Source: Prevotella sp.
Lineage (GTDB): Bacteria; Bacteroidota; Bacteroidia; Bacteroidales; Bacteroidaceae
Direction of reading: 5' to 3'
Length of the DNA: 64,000 bases
Assembly: GCA_017847725.1 (NCBI GenBank)
Contig: JAGAXW010000005.1
Coordinates: 1-64,000 of the forward strand
The notes below the pieces were generated by a model. That model had not been told where the DNA came from, did no database searches, and saw only the letters and a list, made by a program, of their open reading frames with translations. Positions 25,019 to 33,622 of the stretch are shown piece after piece (the stretch's first letter is position 1; each line of letters starts with the position of its first letter). A program made the position numbers and the translations under genes.

Positions 25019-26197
25019 ATCCCCCTTCAGTCGTTCGGCCATGGCGCGGCCCAGTGCCTCGCACTGTGCCTTGGTCTCTGCCGTGAGGCTCTGCTTGATT
25101 TCCACGGGCTGGCCTACGGCCTCGAAGTGCAGGCGCTCGTCGTTCCAGCGCTGTATCTCGCTGACGGCCTTCGAGGCCCATCCATAGGAGCCGAACCAAC
25201 CCAGCAGGTGGTTCTTGATGTCCTTGCCGGCCAGTTCGGAGAGCAGCACGTCCATCTCGTGGTAGAGTGCCGTGTTGTAGGTCGGTGCGCCGACGATGAG
25301 TCCGCGGTAGCGGAACACGTCGCGGATGATGTAGGAGTGGTGTGTCTTCGACACGTTGTACACCACGATGTTCTTGACGCCTGCCTCGCTGGCGGCACGT
25401 GCGATGACCTCGGCGGCGCGCTCGGTGTTGCCGTACATGGTGCCGTAGCAGATGACGAGTCCCGGCTCCGTCTCATACTTCGAAAGACGGTCGTAGATGG
25501 CCATCACCTTCTCGATGTGCTCGTGCCATACGGGGCCGTGGGTGGCGCAGATGTAGTCGAGGGGTACGCCGGCCAGCTTCTTGAGGGCGTTCTGTACGGG
25601 TGTGCCGTATTTGCCCACGATGTTCGAGTAGTAGCGCTCCATCTCCAGCCAGTAGGTGTCGCAGTTGATCTGTGCGTCGATGATGCCGCCGTTGAGGGCG
25701 CCGAAGCAGCCGAAGGCGTCGCCGCTGAAGAGCACCTTGCCGCAGAGCGTCACCATCGTCTCGGGCCAGTGCACCATGGGTGTGAGCACGAAGCTGAGCG
25801 TCTGGCGGCCCAGGGCGAGGGTGTCGCCGTTCTTCACCTCCACGGTGCCGTCGGTGATGCCGTAGAAGCCCTCCATCATCTGGAAAGTCTTCTTGTTGCC
25901 TACAATCTGGATGTTGGGATAGTATTTCTTGATGAGGGCGATAGAGCCGCTGTGGTCGGGCTCCATGTGGTTGATGACCAAGTAGTCGACGGGCCGGTCG
26001 CCGATGACCTCCTGGATGTGTTCGATGAACTGGGTGAAGAAGTCCACCTCGACGGTATCGATGAGGCAGGTCTTCTCGTCGTCGATGAGGTAGGCGTTGT
26101 AGCTGACGCCGTTGGGCAGTGGCCACAGTCCTTCGAAGAGCGACTTGTTACGGTCGTTGACGCCGACGTAGTAGATGTTGTCTGTAATGTTCTGCAT
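25013..26197 (-). CDS. Flavodiiron protein (FprA-type flavoprotein)
   Basis: A 394-residue cytoplasmic enzyme that reduces oxygen to water and/or nitric oxide to nitrous oxide in anaerobes. It has an N-terminal metallo-beta-lactamase-like diiron domain with the ligand motif VINHMEPDHSGSI (His77, Glu79, Asp81, His82), further ligands in MVHWPETM and ATHGPVWH, and a C-terminal flavodoxin domain (ICYGTMYGNTERA, about residue 254 on). No rubredoxin domain is fused. The gene follows the PfkB-type kinase by 12 nt in the same direction and is likely co-transcribed, though the functions are not obviously linked. Confidence 0.95.
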   Translation of the reverse strand: MQNITDNIYYVGVNDRNKSLFEGLWPLPNGVSYNAYLIDDEKTCLIDTVEVDFFTQFIEHIQEVIGDRPVDYLVINHMEPDHSGSIALIKKYYPNIQIVGNKKTFQMMEGFYGITDGTVEVKNGDTLALGRQTLSFVLTPMVHWPETMVTLCGKVLFSGDAFGCFGALNGGIIDAQINCDTYWLEMERYYSNIVGKYGTPVQNALKKLAGVPLDYICATHGPVWHEHIEKVMAIYDRLSKYETEPGLVICYGTMYGNTERAAEVIARAASEAGVKNIVVYNVSKTHHSYIIRDVFRYRGLIVGAPTYNTALYHEMDVLLSELAGKDIKNHLLGWFGSYGWASKAVSEIQRWNDERLHFEAVGQPVEIKQSLTAETKAQCEALGRAMAERLKGDL

Positions 26198-26209
26198 AGA
26201 TATATATGT

Positions 26210-27139
26210 TTATAGTTTCATTTGCTCGCCGAATTCGGGAGAGATATAGTTGTACAGGTTGCGGCACACCTCGGCCGAGAACTGCTGACCGTAGCCGATG
26301 ACGCGGTCCCACTGCTCCTCGGTCAGTCCGTGCTCGATGTCGCTGCGCATGATGTCCTCGTGGATGAGTCCGTAGAGGAATCCCGCGTTGAAGTTGTCGC
26401 CGGCACCGATGGTGCTCACCGTCTCGATGGGTGCTACGGGATACTGCTTGTGCAGCCCGCCGTCGGCCCTCAGTTCGATGGGGGCTTCGCCCTGTGTGTA
26501 GATGAACTTCTTGGTGTAGAAGGAAATCTGCGTGCGGTACACCACGTCGGGGTCGCTCTTGCGGAACAGGATTTCGAAGTCCTCGGACGAGCCGCGTACC
26601 ACGTCGGCCAGTTCGAAGTTCTCCAGCAGGTTAGACGTGAGCCTGACCACCTCATGCTGGTGAGCGGCACGGAAGTTGACGTCGTAGTAGAGGATGGCAC
26701 CCTGCTGGTGGGCATACTCGAGGAATCCCTTCACCTGCGGACGGATGACGGGGTTCAGGGCGTAGTACGAGCCGAAGAGCACCAGGTCGTCGGCCTGCAC
26801 CTCGGGGTAGGTGAAGTCCAGTCGGTCGTTGGGATGGTCTTTATAGAAGATGTATTCGGCATCGTTGTGCTCGTTGAGGAAGGCCAGCGAGAGCGGCGAC
26901 TTGGAGTCGGGGTACACGTTGACGCAGTCCGTCTGGCATCCGTTTTCGTGCAGGAACGCGATGATGTTGCGCCCCACGCGGTCGTTGCCCGTCTCGCTGA
27001 TGAAGCATGTCTTGACGCCGGCTCGTCCCAGCGATATGATGGCGTTGAACGTAGAGCCTCCTGGTACGGCGCTGATGGGCTGGTCGTCGCGGAAGATGAT
27101 GTCGAGTACGGTCTCGCCGATTCCAATGACTTTTCGCAT
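26210..27139 (-). CDS. PfkB-family carbohydrate kinase (fructokinase-like)
   Basis: A 309-residue sugar kinase. The start MRKVIGIGETVLDIIF was chosen because it matches the family N-terminus and lies 27 nt after a -7 box; the frame stays open much further upstream only because it runs antisense to the M16 peptidase gene. PfkB signatures are present: PGGSTFNAIISLGRAG near the N-terminus, and TIGAGDNFNAGFLYGL near residue 250, where the Asp is the catalytic base. It phosphorylates a sugar with ATP, with fructose the most likely substrate in Bacteroidales. It is followed closely by the flavodiiron gene. Confidence 0.92.
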   Translation of the reverse strand: MRKVIGIGETVLDIIFRDDQPISAVPGGSTFNAIISLGRAGVKTCFISETGNDRVGRNIIAFLHENGCQTDCVNVYPDSKSPLSLAFLNEHNDAEYIFYKDHPNDRLDFTYPEVQADDLVLFGSYYALNPVIRPQVKGFLEYAHQQGAILYYDVNFRAAHQHEVVRLTSNLLENFELADVVRGSSEDFEILFRKSDPDVVYRTQISFYTKKFIYTQGEAPIELRADGGLHKQYPVAPIETVSTIGAGDNFNAGFLYGLIHEDIMRSDIEHGLTEEQWDRVIGYGQQFSAEVCRNLYNYISPEFGEQMKL

Positions 27140-27165
27140 AACTGTTAGGAATATTTTTTTCCGTG

Positions 27166-27173
27166 CAAAGATA
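27166..27173 (-). promoter_or_regulatory. -7 box TATCTTTG for the PfkB-flavodiiron operon
   Basis: The reverse strand reads TATCTTTG 27 nt before the kinase ATG. It is back to back with the M16 peptidase promoter, about 45 nt away. Confidence 0.65.
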
Positions 27174-27179
27174 CGAAAT

Positions 27180-27211
27180 AAAGTGAAAAGTGAAAAGTGA
27201 AACGTGAAAAA
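27180..27211. repeat. Short direct repeats of GTGAAAA between divergent promoters
   Basis: Four copies of GTGAAA (three as AGTGAAA, one as CGTGAAA) occur back to back between the two divergent -7 boxes. Similar simple repeats are frequent in Bacteroidales intergenic DNA. No function is evident. Confidence 0.6.
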
Positions 27212-27216
27212 TTTAT

Positions 27217-27224
27217 TATCTTTG
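27217..27224 (+). promoter_or_regulatory. -7 box TATCTTTG for the M16 peptidase operon
   Basis: The box matches TAnnTTTG and ends 8 nt before the peptidase ATG, which implies a very short leader. Confidence 0.6.
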
Positions 27225-27232
27225 CAGTCGTA

Positions 27233-28465
27233 ATGAGAAAATACAACACCGCGACACTTGCCAGCGGCCTGCGCGTCGTCCATCTGCCCTCGGCGTCGGC
27301 TGTCGTCTACTGTGGCATCGGCATCCGCGCCGGTTCGCGCCACGAGGCCGAGGGCGAGGAGGGGCTGGCCCACTTCTGCGAGCACGTCAGTTTCAAGGGC
27401 ACGCAGCGCCGCTCGGCACTCCAGATACTGAACTGCCTGGAGCGTGTGGGAGGCGATCTGAACGCCTTCACCAACAAGGAGGACACCATGTTCTATGCCG
27501 CCATCCTGAAGGAACACCTGCCCCGTGCCGTCGACCTGCTGTGCGACATCGTCTTCTGCAGCCGCTATCCCGACGAGGAACTGGCCCACGAGGTAGACGT
27601 CATCTGCGACGAGATAGAGAGCTACAACGACTCGCCCGCCGAACTTATCTACGACGAGTTTGAGAACCTGCTGTTCGACGGTCATCCGCTGGGCCACAAC
27701 ATCTTGGGCACGCGCGAACGCGTACAGCAGTTCACGGGTGCCGACGCCCGCCGCTTCACGCGGCGCCACTACCGTCCCGACAATGCCGTCTTCTTCGTCT
27801 ATGGCGACGTCGACTTCGAGCGCCTGCTGCATCTGCTGGAGACGAGGGTCGTGAAGGGGGAGGCCGTCGGCCAGGCTGCCGCCGGGCAAGGACCGGACGA
27901 GAAGTCTGCCGCCCATCCCATAGTGCCTACCACGGCATCCGCCACCCACCACCAGGCCCACGTCATGCTGGGCTCGCAGACCTTCGGCTACGGCGACACC
28001 CGCCGCATGCCCCTCTACCTGCTCAACAACCTGCTGGGCGGTCCTGCCATGAATGCCCGTCTGAACCTGTCGCTGCGCGAACGCAACGGACTGGTATATA
28101 CCGTAGAGAGCGCCATGGCCAGCTACAGCGACACGGGCTGCTGGTCGGTATACTTCGGCTGCGACCACCACGACGTTAAGCGCTGCCTCCGACTGGTCCG
28201 CCGCGAGCTCGACCGCCTAATGCAGCACCCGCTGAGCGACCGCCAGCTGGCCGCCGCCAAGCGCCAGTTGAAGGGGCAGATAGCCATCGCCTGCGACAAT
28301 CGCGAGCAGTATGCCCTCGACATGGCCAGGCACTTCCTGCACTACGGTCAGGAGCGCGACGTCGACGAGCTCTTTCAGCGCATCGACGCCCTCACGGCCC
28401 CGCAGCTGCAGGACGTGGCGCAGTACGTCTTTGCCCCTGACCGATTGAAAAAGATACTCATATAG
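27233..28465 (+). CDS. M16-family zinc metallopeptidase
   Basis: A 410-residue peptidase. The start MRKYNTATLASGLRVVH was chosen because an earlier in-frame ATG would lie upstream of the -7 box. It carries the inverted zinc motif HFCEH (His-x-x-Glu-His) in GLAHFCEHVSFKGT, and the downstream Glu in VICDEIESYNDSP completes the metal site, so it should be active. The C-terminal half is the usual second M16 domain (LLNNLLGGPAMNARLNLSLR). No signal peptide, so it is presumably cytoplasmic and degrades peptides. It heads a run of closely packed co-directional genes through rnhB. Confidence 0.93.
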   Translation: MRKYNTATLASGLRVVHLPSASAVVYCGIGIRAGSRHEAEGEEGLAHFCEHVSFKGTQRRSALQILNCLERVGGDLNAFTNKEDTMFYAAILKEHLPRAVDLLCDIVFCSRYPDEELAHEVDVICDEIESYNDSPAELIYDEFENLLFDGHPLGHNILGTRERVQQFTGADARRFTRRHYRPDNAVFFVYGDVDFERLLHLLETRVVKGEAVGQAAAGQGPDEKSAAHPIVPTTASATHHQAHVMLGSQTFGYGDTRRMPLYLLNNLLGGPAMNARLNLSLRERNGLVYTVESAMASYSDTGCWSVYFGCDHHDVKRCLRLVRRELDRLMQHPLSDRQLAAAKRQLKGQIAIACDNREQYALDMARHFLHYGQERDVDELFQRIDALTAPQLQDVAQYVFAPDRLKKILI

Positions 28466-28471
28466 GTGCTT

Positions 28472-29776
28472 ATGGAGAAACTGCTGCACTACTGCTGGAA
28501 ACACAAGATGTGGCCCGCCGAGGGACTGGTCACCACCGACGGACGCCCTGTAGAGGTGGTCGACCCCGGACTGCACAACCACAACAGCGGGCCCGACTTC
28601 TTCAACGCCCGCGTCAAGATAGGCGGCACGCTGTGGGTGGGCAACATCGAGCTGCACGACCGCTCCAGCGACTGGTATCTGCACGGCCACGAGCGCGACG
28701 AGCATTACAATAATGTGGTGCTCCACGTCGTGGGGCTGGCCGACCGCGACGTGCAGACGCAGCGCGGCGACTTTGTGCCGCAGGCCGTGCTGCCCGTGCC
28801 GCAGCGCGTCAGCGACAACTACGAGGAACTGCTGAAGACCGACGCCTATCCGCCCTGTTACAGGATTATCCCCTCGCTGACGCCCCTCACCATACACGCC
28901 TGGATGGCTGCCTTGCAGACGGAGCGCCTCGAGGAGAAGACCGTAGCCATCGCACAGCGGGCCCAGCAGGCTGGCGGCTCGTGGGAGGATGCCTACTTCC
29001 AGACGCTGGCCCGCAACTTCGGCTTCGGCATCAACGGCGACGCCTTCGAGGAGTGGGCACGCCACATCCCCCTGCAGGCCGTGGGCAAGCACCGTGACGA
29101 CCTCTTCCAGATAGAGGCTGTCTTCATGGGGCAGGCCGGACTGCTCGACCCCGCCGCCATTCCCGAGCGCTATCGCCAGCAGGCCCTTGCCGACAGCTAT
29201 TTCGACAAGCTGAGCCGCGAATACCGGTTCCTGGCCCATAAGTTCACGCTGCAGCCCATGAACCACCTGCTGTGGCGCTTCATGCGCCTGCGCCCGCAGA
29301 ACTTCCCCCATATCCGCCTCGCCCAGCTGGCCAACCTGTACTACGAGCGGCGCACGTCGCTCTCCATGCTCCTCGACTGTGCCGACGTGGTGGCACTCGC
29401 CGAGATGCTGCACACGCAGGTGACCCCCTACTGGCAGACCCACTACACCTTCGGTTCCGAGAGTGCGCGCAGCGCCAAGCATCTGTCGCCCTCGTCCATC
29501 AACCTGATTATCCTCAACACCTGCGTGCCCATGCTCTTTGCCTATGGGCGCCACGCGCACAAGGAGGCGCTCTGCGACCGCGCCTTCGACCTGCTGGAGC
29601 AGCTGAAGGCCGAGCAGAACCACATCACGCGCATGTGGCAGCAGTGCGGTCTCGAGGTGCACTCGGCCGGCGACTCGCAGGCCCTGATCCAGCTGAAGCG
29701 CTGCTACTGCGACCAGCGCGACTGTCTGCGCTGTCGCATCGGATACGAATATCTGAAGAGAAAAAACGAAAAGTAA
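28472..29776 (+). CDS. DUF2851-family protein
   Basis: A 434-residue cytoplasmic protein matching the Bacteroidetes DUF2851 family, recognisable from the N-terminal HYCWKHKMW, the conserved block GLHNHNSGPDFFNARVKIGG and WVGNIELHDRSSDWYLHGH. A C-terminal cysteine cluster (CYCDQRDCLRCRIG) may bind metal. The D-x-H/E-rich N-terminal block has been noted as nuclease-like by its residues only; no function is established to my knowledge. A GTG six bases earlier, directly abutting the previous stop, is an alternative start. Confidence 0.88.
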   Translation: MEKLLHYCWKHKMWPAEGLVTTDGRPVEVVDPGLHNHNSGPDFFNARVKIGGTLWVGNIELHDRSSDWYLHGHERDEHYNNVVLHVVGLADRDVQTQRGDFVPQAVLPVPQRVSDNYEELLKTDAYPPCYRIIPSLTPLTIHAWMAALQTERLEEKTVAIAQRAQQAGGSWEDAYFQTLARNFGFGINGDAFEEWARHIPLQAVGKHRDDLFQIEAVFMGQAGLLDPAAIPERYRQQALADSYFDKLSREYRFLAHKFTLQPMNHLLWRFMRLRPQNFPHIRLAQLANLYYERRTSLSMLLDCADVVALAEMLHTQVTPYWQTHYTFGSESARSAKHLSPSSINLIILNTCVPMLFAYGRHAHKEALCDRAFDLLEQLKAEQNHITRMWQQCGLEVHSAGDSQALIQLKRCYCDQRDCLRCRIGYEYLKRKNEK

Positions 29777-29782
29777 TATACG

Positions 29783-30184
29783 ATGAGAGACTACATTTTT
29801 GAAACCCGCATGGAGGTGCGCGACTACGAGTGCGACATCGAGGGCATCGTCAACAATGCCAACTACCTGCACTATACGGAGCACACGCGCCACCTCTTCC
29901 TGAAGCACTGCGGACTGAGCTTCGCCGAGATGCACGCCAAGGGCGTCGACGCCGTGGTGGCCCGCATGTCGCTGCAGTACAAGACCCCCCTGCGCTGCGA
30001 CGACGAGTTCATCTCGCGCCTGTGGATTGAGAAGCAGGGCGTGAAGTACATCTTCCACCAGGACATCTACCGCGCCTCCGACGAGGTCATCTGTTTCCGC
30101 GGACAGATTACGCTGGTATGCCTCGTCGACGGACGACTGGCCGAGAGCCCCGACTACGACAAAGCCTTTGCCCCCTATCTATGA
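29783..30184 (+). CDS. Hotdog-fold acyl-CoA thioesterase (YbgC/FadM-like)
   Basis: A 133-residue single hotdog-domain protein. The segment YECDIEGIVNNANYLHYTEH is the signature of the 4-hydroxybenzoyl-CoA thioesterase family, with the catalytic Asp near residue 17. It hydrolyses acyl-CoA thioesters in the cytoplasm; the substrate cannot be told. Its TGA overlaps the dprA start (ATGA), so the two are translationally coupled. Confidence 0.9.
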   Translation: MRDYIFETRMEVRDYECDIEGIVNNANYLHYTEHTRHLFLKHCGLSFAEMHAKGVDAVVARMSLQYKTPLRCDDEFISRLWIEKQGVKYIFHQDIYRASDEVICFRGQITLVCLVDGRLAESPDYDKAFAPYL

Positions 30185-31293
30185 GCGACGAGGCATTCTA
30201 CACGATGGCGCTGACGCGCTTGACGGGCTTCAACTACCAAGCGGCCCTGCTGCTCTACCAGCAGCTGGGCAGCGCACGTGCCGTCTACGACCACCGCCAC
30301 GACATCGGCGACGTGCTGCCCGACTGCTCGCCGCGCCTTGCGGCCCTGCTGCAGCACTGGGACGACGCCCTGCGACGTGCCGAGACCGAACGGCAGTTTG
30401 CCGACCAGCACGACATCCAGGTGCTCACCTATGCCGACGAGCGCTATCCGCAGCGCCTGCGCGAGTGTGCCGACGCGCCCCTCGTGCTCTACTACAAGGG
30501 CAGCGCCGACCTCAACCAGCGCTATGTGGTCGACATCGTGGGCACGCGCCACTGCACCGCCTACGGCCGCGACCTCATACGCCGCTTCGTCAGCGACCTG
30601 CGCCGGCTGTGCCCCCACGTGCTCATCGTCAGCGGACTGGCCTATGGCGTCGACATCAGTGCCCACCGCAACGCCCTGGAACAGGGCTACGAGACGGTGG
30701 GCGTGGTGGCCCACGGGCTCGACCGGATATACCCCTACGCCCACCGCGACACGGCAGCCCGCATGCTCAGTCAGGGCGGACTGCTCACCGAATTCATGTC
30801 GCAGACCAATGCCGACAAGCCCAACTTCGTGCGCCGCAACCGCATCGTGGCCGGCATGAGCGATGCCACCGTGCTCGTGGAGAGCGCCGTCAAGGGCGGC
30901 GGACTCATCACGTGTGAGATAGCGCGCAACTACAACCGCGACGTCTTCGCCTTCCCCGGCAATGTGGGACAGACCTACAGTGAGGGCTGCAACCGCGCCA
31001 TTGCCGACAGCCTGGCCGCCCTCGTCACGTCGGCCGCCGACTTTGTCAGCGCCATGGGGTGGCAGACCCACGACCAGCAGTCGCAGGCCGTGGAGCGCCA
31101 GCTCTTCCCCGACCTCTCGGCCGACGAGCAGCGTGTGGTCGGCCTGCTGCAGCAGACCCACGACCTGCAGCTCAACCAGCTCAGTGTCAAGAGCAATATC
31201 CCCATCGGCCAGCTTACGGCCCTGCTCCTCTCGCTTGAGATGAAGGGCGTGGTCAGACCCATGGCTGGTGGTACGTATCATCTGTTAGCCTGA
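30181..31293 (+). CDS. dprA: DNA-processing protein DprA
   Basis: A 370-residue protein. The start MSDEAFYTMALTRLTGFN was chosen from the ATGA overlap with the thioesterase and the family N-terminus. DprA features in order are a SAM-like N-terminal helical region, the extended Rossmann core (VGTRHCTAYG, VSGLAYGVDISAH, HGLDRIYP, FVRRNRIVAGMS, AVKGGGLIT) and a C-terminal winged-helix region (LQLNQLSVKSNIPIGQLTAL). DprA binds incoming single-stranded DNA and loads RecA during transformation. It is widespread in Bacteroidetes, where natural competence is not generally shown. Confidence 0.95.
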   Translation: MSDEAFYTMALTRLTGFNYQAALLLYQQLGSARAVYDHRHDIGDVLPDCSPRLAALLQHWDDALRRAETERQFADQHDIQVLTYADERYPQRLRECADAPLVLYYKGSADLNQRYVVDIVGTRHCTAYGRDLIRRFVSDLRRLCPHVLIVSGLAYGVDISAHRNALEQGYETVGVVAHGLDRIYPYAHRDTAARMLSQGGLLTEFMSQTNADKPNFVRRNRIVAGMSDATVLVESAVKGGGLITCEIARNYNRDVFAFPGNVGQTYSEGCNRAIADSLAALVTSAADFVSAMGWQTHDQQSQAVERQLFPDLSADEQRVVGLLQQTHDLQLNQLSVKSNIPIGQLTALLLSLEMKGVVRPMAGGTYHLLA

Positions 31294-31299
31294 AGAAAA

Positions 31300-31902
31300 A
31301 TGTTAGCCAGTCATTATTATACAGGAAAGATAGAGGCCGGATGCGATGAGGCCGGCCGCGGCTGTCTGGCGGGCAGCGTCTATGCCGCCGCCGTCATACT
31401 GCCCGAAGACTACCATAACGACGAGCTCAACGACTCGAAGCAGCTCACCGACCGCCGCCGCCGACTGCTGCGCACCGTCATCGAGCGCGACGCCGTGGCG
31501 TGGGCCGTGGGCGTCGTCACCCCCGAGGAGATAGACCGCATCAACATCCTCAACGCCAGCATACTGGCCATGCACCGCGCCCTCGACCAGTTGCAGGTGC
31601 GCCCCGAGGCCGTCATCGTCGACGGCAACCGCTTCAAGCCCTATGGCACGCTGCCCTACACCACCATCGTCAAGGGCGACGGCAAGTACCTCGCCATCGC
31701 TGCCGCCAGCATTCTGGCCAAGACCTACCGCGACGACTATATGGACGAACTGGCGCAGCAGTACCCGCAGTACGACTGGCAGTCGAACAAGGGCTATCCT
31801 ACGCGCAAGCACCGCGAGGCCATCCGCCTCTACGGTCCAACGCCCTACCACCGCCGCACGTTCAACATGCTGGGCGACGGCCAGCTTACTTTCGACTTCT
31901 AA
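31300..31902 (+). CDS. rnhB: Ribonuclease HII
   Basis: A 200-residue enzyme cutting the RNA strand of RNA-DNA hybrids and single ribonucleotides in DNA. The catalytic motif DEAGRG is at residues 16-21, with further conserved segments LNDSKQLTDRRR and IVDGNRF (third Asp). Length is typical of bacterial RNase HII. It starts six nt after dprA and probably ends the operon begun by the M16 peptidase, because a new promoter precedes the next gene. Confidence 0.97.
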   Translation: MLASHYYTGKIEAGCDEAGRGCLAGSVYAAAVILPEDYHNDELNDSKQLTDRRRRLLRTVIERDAVAWAVGVVTPEEIDRINILNASILAMHRALDQLQVRPEAVIVDGNRFKPYGTLPYTTIVKGDGKYLAIAAASILAKTYRDDYMDELAQQYPQYDWQSNKGYPTRKHREAIRLYGPTPYHRRTFNMLGDGQLTFDF

Positions 31903-31946
31903 TTTGAAATTTATGTTGAAAGCGCCTGGTTGTCACGGAAAATGAG

Positions 31947-31954
31947 TAACTTTG
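31947..31954 (+). promoter_or_regulatory. -7 box TAACTTTG for the gamma-carbonic anhydrase gene
   Basis: The box matches TAnnTTTG and lies 33 nt before the ATG. A TTG lies about 15 nt upstream of it, closer than the standard -33 spacing. Confidence 0.6.
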
Positions 31955-31987
31955 CAGGGAAAATTTGCATAAACAGAAAATAACGGT

Positions 31988-32515
31988 ATGGCTATCATCA
32001 AGAGTTATAAGGGCATGACGCCACGCTGGGGGCGCGACTGCTACTTCAGTGAGAATGCCTCGATAGTGGGCGACGTAGTGATGGGCGACGAGTGCTCGAT
32101 ATGGTTTGGGGCGGTGGTGCGCGGCGACGTGGCTCCCATCACCATCGGCGACCGCTCGAACGTGCAGGACGGATCGTGCGTGCACGTGACACACGAGACG
32201 GGACCTACGCACATCGGGTCGGACGTCACCATCGGACACAACGTCACCGTGCATGCCTGCACGATACACGACGGCGCGCTCATCGGCATGGGGTCGACAC
32301 TGCTCGACGGCTGCGAGGTGGGCGAGGGGGCCATCGTGGCGGCTGGCGCCCTGGTGCTGCAGAACACGAAGATTCCTCCCCACGAGATATGGGGCGGCGT
32401 GCCGGCTAAGTATATCAAGCCCACGCGTCCGGGCCAGACGGACAACGCCAAGCACTATGTGGAGTATGCCAAGATATATATGGAGGAGAACCCGGAGTGC
32501 CGCTTCAACGGCTGA
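31988..32515 (+). CDS. Gamma-carbonic anhydrase-family protein
   Basis: A 175-residue left-handed beta-helix protein, built of hexapeptide repeats (IVGDVV, IGDRSN, IGSDVT, IGHNVT). The His pattern HVTHETGPTHIGSDVTIGHN matches zinc ligands of the gamma-class carbonic anhydrase family (YrdA/CaiE-like), cytoplasmic trimers. Many members have no measured anhydrase activity, so the function is tentative. The last 11 bases overlap the convergent metallophosphoesterase gene. Confidence 0.92.
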   Translation: MAIIKSYKGMTPRWGRDCYFSENASIVGDVVMGDECSIWFGAVVRGDVAPITIGDRSNVQDGSCVHVTHETGPTHIGSDVTIGHNVTVHACTIHDGALIGMGSTLLDGCEVGEGAIVAAGALVLQNTKIPPHEIWGGVPAKYIKPTRPGQTDNAKHYVEYAKIYMEENPECRFNG

Positions 32516-33584
32516 GGTCGGCCACGACGTACTCTGAGCGCGTGCCGATGCGGAACTTGCCGCCCCAGATGCCCAGTCCGCTGCTGATGTAGTAGCGGGT
32601 GGCACCGCGCTGGTGGCTGCCGAAGGCACACTCGTAGATAGCATCGGTTACCCAGGAGATGGGCCATACCTGCCCGTGGTGGGTGTGGCCGCTGAACTGC
32701 AGGTCGACGCCTGCGCGCTCGGCCTGCTCCAGATGGTAGGGCTGGTGGTCGAGCAGGATGGTGTATCGCGAATGGGAGGTAATGATTTTCTTTAGCGCCT
32801 TGCGGTGGCGATTAGTACGGTCGTCGCGCCCTATGATGGTGAGGTCGCCCACTGTGGCTGCAGAGTCGCGCAGCAGGTGGATGCCGGCATCCTGATAGAA
32901 GCGCTGGGCATCGGGCTCGCCGCTGTAATATTCGTGATTGCCCAGACAGGCGTAGACGGGGGCCTGCAGGCGGTGGAACTCCTCGTGCATGCGCTGCTCC
33001 CTGAGCGGTCGCATGCTGCCGTCGATGATGTCGCCGGCAATGAGGATGAGGTCGGGGTGCTCGGCATTGATAAGGTCTACCCATCGGGCCAGCTCGTGCC
33101 GCTGGTTGTGGTAGCCCAGGTGCAGGTCGCTGACCATGACGAGGCGCACGGGTCGGCTCACCTTCTCGCTGTGCAGCGTCAGAGCCTCGCGGTATTTGTG
33201 GCGGTAGTGCAGATTGCCGTACAGGAAGAGGGCCGTCGTCACTACGGCGATGGTTCCTACGGTCAGCCAGTTGTCATATAACAGGCTGCGGGGTACGAGG
33301 TGTACCAGTCGGCCCAGGTCGAGCACGACGAACATCATGAAGAGGTAGAGCAGGATGAAGAGGCTGCTGGTGCCCGTCTCGTAGACGGCGGTGGCCAGTG
33401 GCATGGGCAGGCGGTCGGTGGTGCGCCAGACGCTGGCAAGCAGCAGCAGGAACGAGCCTGCCATCACGACGAGGGCCACCACCCTCCATATCCAGTTCAG
33501 CGGCAGCAGGCACCACACATGCCAGCCGATATATGCCAGCGCTGCCAGCGGCAGCAGCAGGAAAGCAACAATTCCGATATTCAT
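32505..33584 (-). CDS. Membrane-anchored metallophosphoesterase
   Basis: A 359-residue protein with about four N-terminal membrane segments (residues 1-125), then a calcineurin-like phosphoesterase domain: VSDLHLGYH (Asp153, His155), AGDIIDGS (Asp185), CLGNHEYY (Asn216, His217), LLDHQPYHL and FSGHTHHGQ. All metal ligands are present. It resembles YkuE/YpbG-type phosphoesterases, which may act on phospholipid head groups; the substrate is unknown. The ATG start was preferred to an upstream TTG because it lies 9 nt after a -7 box. Confidence 0.92.
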   Translation of the reverse strand: MNIGIVAFLLLPLAALAYIGWHVWCLLPLNWIWRVVALVVMAGSFLLLLASVWRTTDRLPMPLATAVYETGTSSLFILLYLFMMFVVLDLGRLVHLVPRSLLYDNWLTVGTIAVVTTALFLYGNLHYRHKYREALTLHSEKVSRPVRLVMVSDLHLGYHNQRHELARWVDLINAEHPDLILIAGDIIDGSMRPLREQRMHEEFHRLQAPVYACLGNHEYYSGEPDAQRFYQDAGIHLLRDSAATVGDLTIIGRDDRTNRHRKALKKIITSHSRYTILLDHQPYHLEQAERAGVDLQFSGHTHHGQVWPISWVTDAIYECAFGSHQRGATRYYISSGLGIWGGKFRIGTRSEYVVADLSR

Positions 33585-33593
33585 AAGTGGGTA

Positions 33594-33601
33594 CAAAGGT
33601 A
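33594..33601 (-). promoter_or_regulatory. -7 box TACCTTTG for the metallophosphoesterase
   Basis: The reverse strand reads TACCTTTG and ends 9 nt before the ATG, giving a very short leader. The divergent DUF5703 gene starts 21 nt beyond it on the other strand. Confidence 0.6.
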
Positions 33602-33622
33602 TGTTTTTTTCGTCATAATGGT

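Noticed and set aside
25127..26215. Long open frame on the plus strand opposite the flavodiiron gene
   Set aside because: It is rich in Val/Asp/Ala/His in the pattern produced by reading the complement of a GC-rich gene, has no recognisable motif, and lies wholly antisense to a well-supported gene.
27140..28171. 344-codon N-terminal extension of the PfkB kinase
   Set aside because: It runs antisense through the M16 peptidase gene, spans both divergent promoters, and the kinase family N-terminus starts at the chosen ATG.
28217..30058. 613-codon open frame on the minus strand
   Set aside because: It is antisense to DUF2851 and the thioesterase, has typical complement-strand composition and no domain signature.
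30168..30917. Overlapping Arg/Pro/His-rich frames on the plus strand within dprA
   Set aside because: The composition is that of a shifted frame of a GC-rich gene, with no start context and no homologous features; dprA is complete in its own frame.
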